Below are positions 59,270 through 64,000 of a stretch of 64,000 nucleotides of DNA, piece after piece (positions within the stretch are counted from its first letter, which is position 1; each line of letters begins with the position of its first letter). The notes below the pieces were generated by a model, which saw only the letters and a list, made by a program, of their open reading frames with translations, was not told where the DNA came from and did not search any database. The position numbers were made by a program, and so were the translations under genes. The stretch comes from Combretum micranthum (taxonomy: Eukaryota > Streptophyta > Magnoliopsida > Myrtales > Combretaceae). The stretch covers positions 186,001 through 250,000 of the forward strand of contig JAMXBD010001446.1 of NCBI GenBank assembly GCA_024138025.1, written 5' to 3'.

Positions 59270-60106
59270 AGTGTTATAATGTAAGCTAATGTATGGGGTC
59301 ATGTATCACTTAAGTAAATCAAACAGGTCATAGAAAGGTGCACAGTCAAGTACATGGGCATTGCATGGGCTTATGCACTTTTAGACACAAAATTTCAAGT
59401 TACAGTTCAATGCACGATTATGTACATAAGCTATGCACAAGTAAGACTACTGTAGATGTACAAATTTGATTACAAAGGTCTTGAGCCTTATTATTATTTG
59501 GATTTAATTCTTTGGGCTAATGTGACAGGGCTTAAAGAATTAGGCCCAATCCAATTGGGATGATCATGGGAGTTTTGGCATGGAAGGCTTGGAGTAGGGC
59601 CCGCTGGAATTGGCCTGCCTAATTCCAACCTTTCTCAAATTGGCTCCACATACATTGCTATAAAGGCCTCAATGGGCCTGGGTCCATAAGGGAGCCCACA
59701 ACCATATCCATAATGAGAGGGACTCATCCTAGCCGTTGTTCGTCTGTCGCATCCGACGGACGACATCGACAGCTGGATTCTCTATAAATACCTTAGTCCT
59801 TACCTCATTTGAAAGGGGGGTGAAATATTGGATGAACGCCGTCGTGCTGCCGGATTTCCGTCTTGGTGAATCAAACACTTAATTTACTCAAGAACATACA
59901 CGAATCCATAGTACACAGTGAGGTTGATGCTATTTAGCTCCCTTACCTGTCATACGTGTGTTAGAGCCTATTGAGATTGCCTACTCCTCCTCCCTACGCG
60001 ATTCTCTCTTGATCATCCTATCACGTGTTTTTTTCCCTAGGTCACGCGTAGCGCGATAGTCACGCAACACGCACGTGATCGTTGCATCCGGATTCATACC
60101 CACACA
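59270..60106 (+). repeat. Probable 5' LTR of Tat-lineage element
   Basis: It lies directly upstream of the primer-binding site. It contains a TATA box (TCTATAAATACC, TATA at 59783) and ends in CCCACACA before the PBS. The start is uncertain; TGTTATAATGTAAGC near 59270 is a candidate. The 3' LTR is outside the window. Confidence 0.45.
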
Positions 60107-60129
60107 TTTTTGGCGACTCCACTGGGGAC
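60107..60129 (+). promoter_or_regulatory. Primer-binding site of Tat-lineage element
   Basis: TTTTTGGCGACTCC followed by ACTGGGGAC just after the LTR end is the sequence characteristically found at the tRNA primer-binding site of Tat/Ogre-type Ty3/gypsy elements. Gag starts 22 bp later. Confidence 0.65.
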
Positions 60130-60150
60130 AGGGAAATCAACACTTGTGTG

Positions 60151-62737
60151 ATGGCACCTCCGAGGAAGAGACCTACCAATCCCACTGAGGGTACGACTCA
60201 AGAACTTAATGTTGATCCCGAGGCTACTGAACATGACATGCCAGCACTTGAGGATGTGAACCAACCTGCTGGTGCTCAAATAGACAATGCTACGATCTTG
60301 CGTGCTGTGCAAGAAAATACCAAACAAGTCAATCAATCAATGCAAGAGTCTGCAAAACAATTCCAACATTTCATGACAATATTTGCTCAGTATCTTCCTG
60401 GAATAGTTGCTATTGCTGCCACGCAACAAGGTGCGACTTCGTCGACCCCTGTTGTTATTGCGCAACAACGCGCTTCTCAGGCACCTCAAGTTGCTCCACC
60501 TGTTAATCCTACTTCTATTCCTGAACAAGATCCTACCAGAGTTGGAGAGCAAATCCCTCCATTAGAGCCTGTAATCACGCAACCGCTTGTACCTCAGGTA
60601 ATGAACACTGGAATTCAGATTGGAACACCATCAACTTCCCAGCCTGCATTACATCCTCAACTCGGAGGATCTTCATCCTCACAGGCTACACCACCAATTG
60701 TCATTGGTGGATCTACTGTTCAACCCAATGTAACTTTACTCCAAACGGCCACCCCAGTTACACCAGTTGAAGTTACTACTTCAACCCCTAAAGGTACTTT
60801 CATCACGAAGGAAGATCTGGATATGTACCTAAGGGAAATACAAGCTAAGTCAGATGTGGGAGTATTGGATCTCAAGCTCCCATACAATCAACGTATTGCT
60901 GCTAAGCCATATCCTCAGGACTATGTGAGTTCCAAATTCATGTTATTCAATGGTAAAAAAGGAAGTGCCAAGGAACATTTGTTGAAATTCATTGAAACAC
61001 TAGAAGTTTATGGATTTGATGATGATTTGAAGTTAAAGAATTTTCTAAGTCCCTCACAGAGAAAGCGTACACTTGGTACGTCAATCTTCCCCCTGGATCT
61101 GTAGATTCATGGGCAACCATGTGCAAAATGTTCTTAGAGAAATTCTTCTCCACACAAGAACGAGTGACCTTGACTGATATGGGAAAGATCCGCCAGAAGC
61201 CCAAGGAAGACTTGATGGATTACATTGAGTGCTTTAGGGAGCGTTCATTAGACATTCAAGACATATGTGATGAAAGAGAGCTAGTGAAAATTTGTATCCA
61301 AGGCATGTTCACTGAGTATGCAGTGCATTTGGAAAATCTCTCCTTAGCCTCATTCTCCACTTTGGTTGAGAATGCGCGAAGGACCAATAATTCGGTTGCA
61401 CGACAAAGAGGAGGAAGTGCTAAGTTTAATAAGAGAGAACCATCGGTGAATTTGGCTCAAAGTGAAGATTTCAAAGAAGGAAAGAAACCAAGAGTTGACA
61501 AGCCCAAAGGTGAGAGGGCAAAAGGAGCACAAACATATCCTTGCTCAATGGGAAAGGTGTACGCTGTGCTAGAACAGTGGTTAAGAGATGGAAATCTCAA
61601 ACTCCCAAGAGTAGAACGTTTGCCAACTCAGCAAAAAAAAATAATCCTAAATTTTGTAGATTTCACAGGATTGTAGGGCATCCTACTAAGGATTGTTTTA
61701 CTTTGAAGAGGATCTTTAATGAAAGAGTTGAGAACGGTGAACTTATCATCGAGAATAATGATGTCAGGAATAACCCACTTCCAGCTCATGGCAATCAACG
61801 TGGTGCTGTGAATGCCATTACCCATGATCCTACTATAATGGAGTCAACAGACACACAACTAGTTGGAGGACATGAAGAAAATGACAATACACTCAAAATT
61901 GAAACTCATGGGGATGATAATGTCATCTTTACTTTACTAAAGACTTCAAATTTTAAGAATTTCTTTGATCTCCTTGGATTTGATGATCATGCACGATTTG
62001 CAGCAACGACTGCGCTTAACCAAATTGCGCAAGGTCATTATAGCGGATGCAACATAGTTCGACCTAAGAAAGGAGTGGTCTCTACAAGGGATTATGCAAT
62101 TACATTTACTAGAACTGATGCACACTTGAAGAACTTCAATCACAATCGTCCTTTATATGTAGAGAGTATACTCAATGGTTACCCCATCAAGAGGACATTT
62201 ATCGACAATGGATCCTCACTTAATATCATGCCCATGTCTACTTTCAAAGCTGCAAGAATAGATATCCGATACTTGATGAAGCATCCCATCGCAGTGAATG
62301 GTTTTATCGAATCTTCTACAATGACAATGGGTTATGTCAAAGCAAGTTTTAAAGTTGGGCCCATTCATAGCCTTGCTACATTTCATGTAATTGATGCACC
62401 GGTGTCCTATCACCTTCTCATAGGAAGGACATGGCTGCACGAGTACAACATGATACCCTCAACACAACATCAGTGCATGAAAGGTCATTGGAGTGGAAGT
62501 GATATCCTAATCCATGCGACAAAGAATCCATTCAATCGTAATGAACTCCACTTCGCTGAAGCTACCTTTTTCTATGGACATGAAAATGAAGCAGATATGA
62601 CTTTAGTGGAATCCCACGCGGAATCACTACCCACGGGAGAAGAAATTAAGACTCGAGAATTTAAAAAGAGAAAGAAGCGTGGTTGTCGTGGAGGTGTAAA
62701 GAAATACAAGAAGGCTTATGATAGGATGGAAATATAA
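60151..62737 (+). pseudogene. Tat-lineage gag-protease, two frameshifts
   Basis: From ATG 60151: a variable Pro/Gln/Thr-rich N-terminus (MAPPRKRPTNPTEG, TSTPVVIAQQRASQAPQ), then conserved capsid (KLPYNQRIAAKPYPQDYVSS, NGKKGSAKEHLLKFIETLEV). A frameshift near 61045 moves on to LTEKAYTWYVNLPPGSVDSW, FFSTQERVTLTDMGKIRQKP and PCSMGKVYAVLEQWLRDGNL. A second shift near 61635, in a run of seven A, leads to CRFHRIVGHPTKDCFTLK, a zinc-knuckle-like motif. The protease domain follows (RPLYVESILNGYPIKRTFID, NGSSLNIMPM, then LLIGRTWLHEYNMIPS). Its active site reads DNGS where most retroelements have D(T/S)G. A basic tail (FKKRKKRGCRGGVKKYKKAY) ends at TAA 62735-62737. No RT follows within the next 1.26 kb. 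Confidence 0.8.
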
Positions 62738-64000
62738 AGCAGCGCATGAATTGAAGAAAGAGCTGTTTATGACAAAGTGTTTATTATATCTCACTCATTT
62801 CCTTTTTGTTTCTATGTAAACAAAGCATTAGATGCTTTTACCTAATGAATGAACTGTATTACTCAATCAGTGAGTATTGTTCGTGAAAATATGATGGCAT
62901 GATCACTTATTCTCCTTCCATCGCTATTGTCGCTGCAAAGTAAGAAACTAATCTTAGCGCGCAAAGCTAGTTTAAAAAAAAAAAGGGCGATCGACATCAA
63001 ATTGAGTAAGATTACCCTTTAGTAATGAAAGTAAAACAATAACAAATATAACATTTGATTTAGACATCGTTGCTGACAGGTCAGAGCTTAGCTCCCAGGC
63101 GCACGATGTTGATAGCTCATCACCGCTTTCTTCTTGGTATTTCTAGTTGTCAAGTAGTGGAGATAATCCCCTTGACAACCCCTATTGAACCAAGTAATCC
63201 TTGGCATATGGTATTCTACACAAGTACTATATAGTTGAGTAGTGGGAAATACCCCCTTGACTAATAAAAATTTATCGATAACAAATGCTATCGCAGCATG
63301 AGCGCGATTGATAACAAATGTTACTATCGCTGCATGAGCGCGATTGATAATAAATGCTACCGTCGCTATATGAGAGCGATTGATAATGAATGCTAATATC
63401 GCTGCATAAGCGTGAATGTTCATTTTCCTTAAATGGATTGTCTAAACATCATTGTGAGGAAGTAGCAGTGCTACTTCAATGCACATGATAATTCCACTCA
63501 TCTTTTATATAAGATAATATTGCTGCTTGGTTGAAGCTTTGCTCCTAAGCGCATATGATCACAAAAAAAAAAAAAGCATATTTTAAAACTAAGTGTTGTG
63601 TTTCAATGACAATCCTTGTTATCTAGACATGCTCTTTGTCTGTGATGTCTATAATAACTCTACAAGTGTCAAAGGGATTGAAGTGATCCTACTACTACGT
63701 CTTTTTTATGTGTTGCAATCATATGAGAGCTACTACTCCAAAGTGCATGATGACTAGATATATCGCCAAGGCGAAAATGAGTATCAAGAATATAAATGGA
63801 TATAGAGCTGATGAGTTGATTTTGTTGTCATGGTCAGTTTCACACATTCGTTACAACTCATATTGAAAGGAAGAAGGGAGACGATATTGCATGATCAAGA
63901 GGATTACAGCAAAGAAAGACATGAGTGGATGCCTATCACAAACCAATAATGTGTAATGCACATTTGTGATGCTTGAAGCGCAAAATGTTTGTTTGTACGT
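62738..64000. other. Non-coding part of Tat-lineage element
   Basis: No RT, RNase H or integrase signature is visible in any frame up to the window edge. In autonomous Ogre/Tat elements RT follows protease after at most a short intron, so this may be a non-autonomous (gag-pro only) element, or pol may begin beyond 64000. A 36-bp tandem array lies within. Confidence 0.45.
63274..63415. repeat. 36-bp tandem repeat, 4 copies
   Basis: Units of TTGATAACAAATGCTA, CTATCGCTGCATGAGCGCGA start at 63274 (34 bp), 63308, 63344 and 63380. Because the period is a multiple of three, the minus strand shows a 12-residue repeated peptide (AFIINRAHAA-type), which I regard as a side effect of the repeat. Confidence 0.85.

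Noticed and set aside
63088..63423. Minus-strand frame with a 12-residue repeated peptide
   Set aside because: Explained by the 36-bp tandem repeat, whose period is a multiple of three; no start context or homologue.

Overview
The window looks like nuclear DNA of a dicot plant. It is AT-rich, its single-copy gene has many GT-AG introns with T-rich acceptors, and most of it is plant transposable elements. Only one clear host gene locus is present. It is an MTP5/MTPC2-type cation diffusion facilitator (Golgi zinc transporter subunit) of ten exons at 13149-19815 on the plus strand. Its exons sum to 1169 nt, one base short of an open frame, and the missing base can be placed in exon 2. Two decayed DC1-domain (C1-like zinc-finger) genes lie at 22746-23749 and 41303-42941, both on the plus strand.

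The rest is layered transposons. (1) LTR elements: a 2.78-kb solo LTR at 5338-8120 (TSD AAAGG); a related 2.6-kb unit ending at 30534; a 4.05-kb solo LTR at 54218-58271 (TSD ATATC); an LTR-like unit at about 46333-48745; a decayed Ty3/gypsy chromovirus on the minus strand at 34788-40488 with two LTRs of about 0.6 kb; a Tat-lineage gag-protease element from about 59270 to the right edge; a Copia-type LTR near 58281-59180; and Copia debris inside intron 4 of the MTP gene. (2) Non-autonomous hAT elements: 9873-10315, 20887-21576, 44165-45122, 50017-50786 and 51138-51936, all with exact or near-exact 8-bp target duplications, plus one without a clear duplication at 33807-34477. (3) Inverted-repeat MITEs in introns and intergenic DNA.

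Three observations stand out. The hAT element at 20887-21576 carries the C-terminal calmodulin-binding region of a CBP60-type gene, so it is a Pack-hAT. The two related solo LTRs share a conserved block lying in opposite orientation inside otherwise co-linear copies, next to different tandem arrays. Several LTRs share a TATA box, a pyrimidine-rich leader without ATG, a splice donor, a long intron-like stretch, a splice acceptor and a very short acidic exon. In two copies that exon is conserved at the peptide level with many synonymous differences.

No rRNA, full tRNA gene, CRISPR array or organellar insertion was recognised. All family assignments come from reading motifs by eye. No alignment or database search was run, so boundaries not tied to a target-site duplication are approximate.
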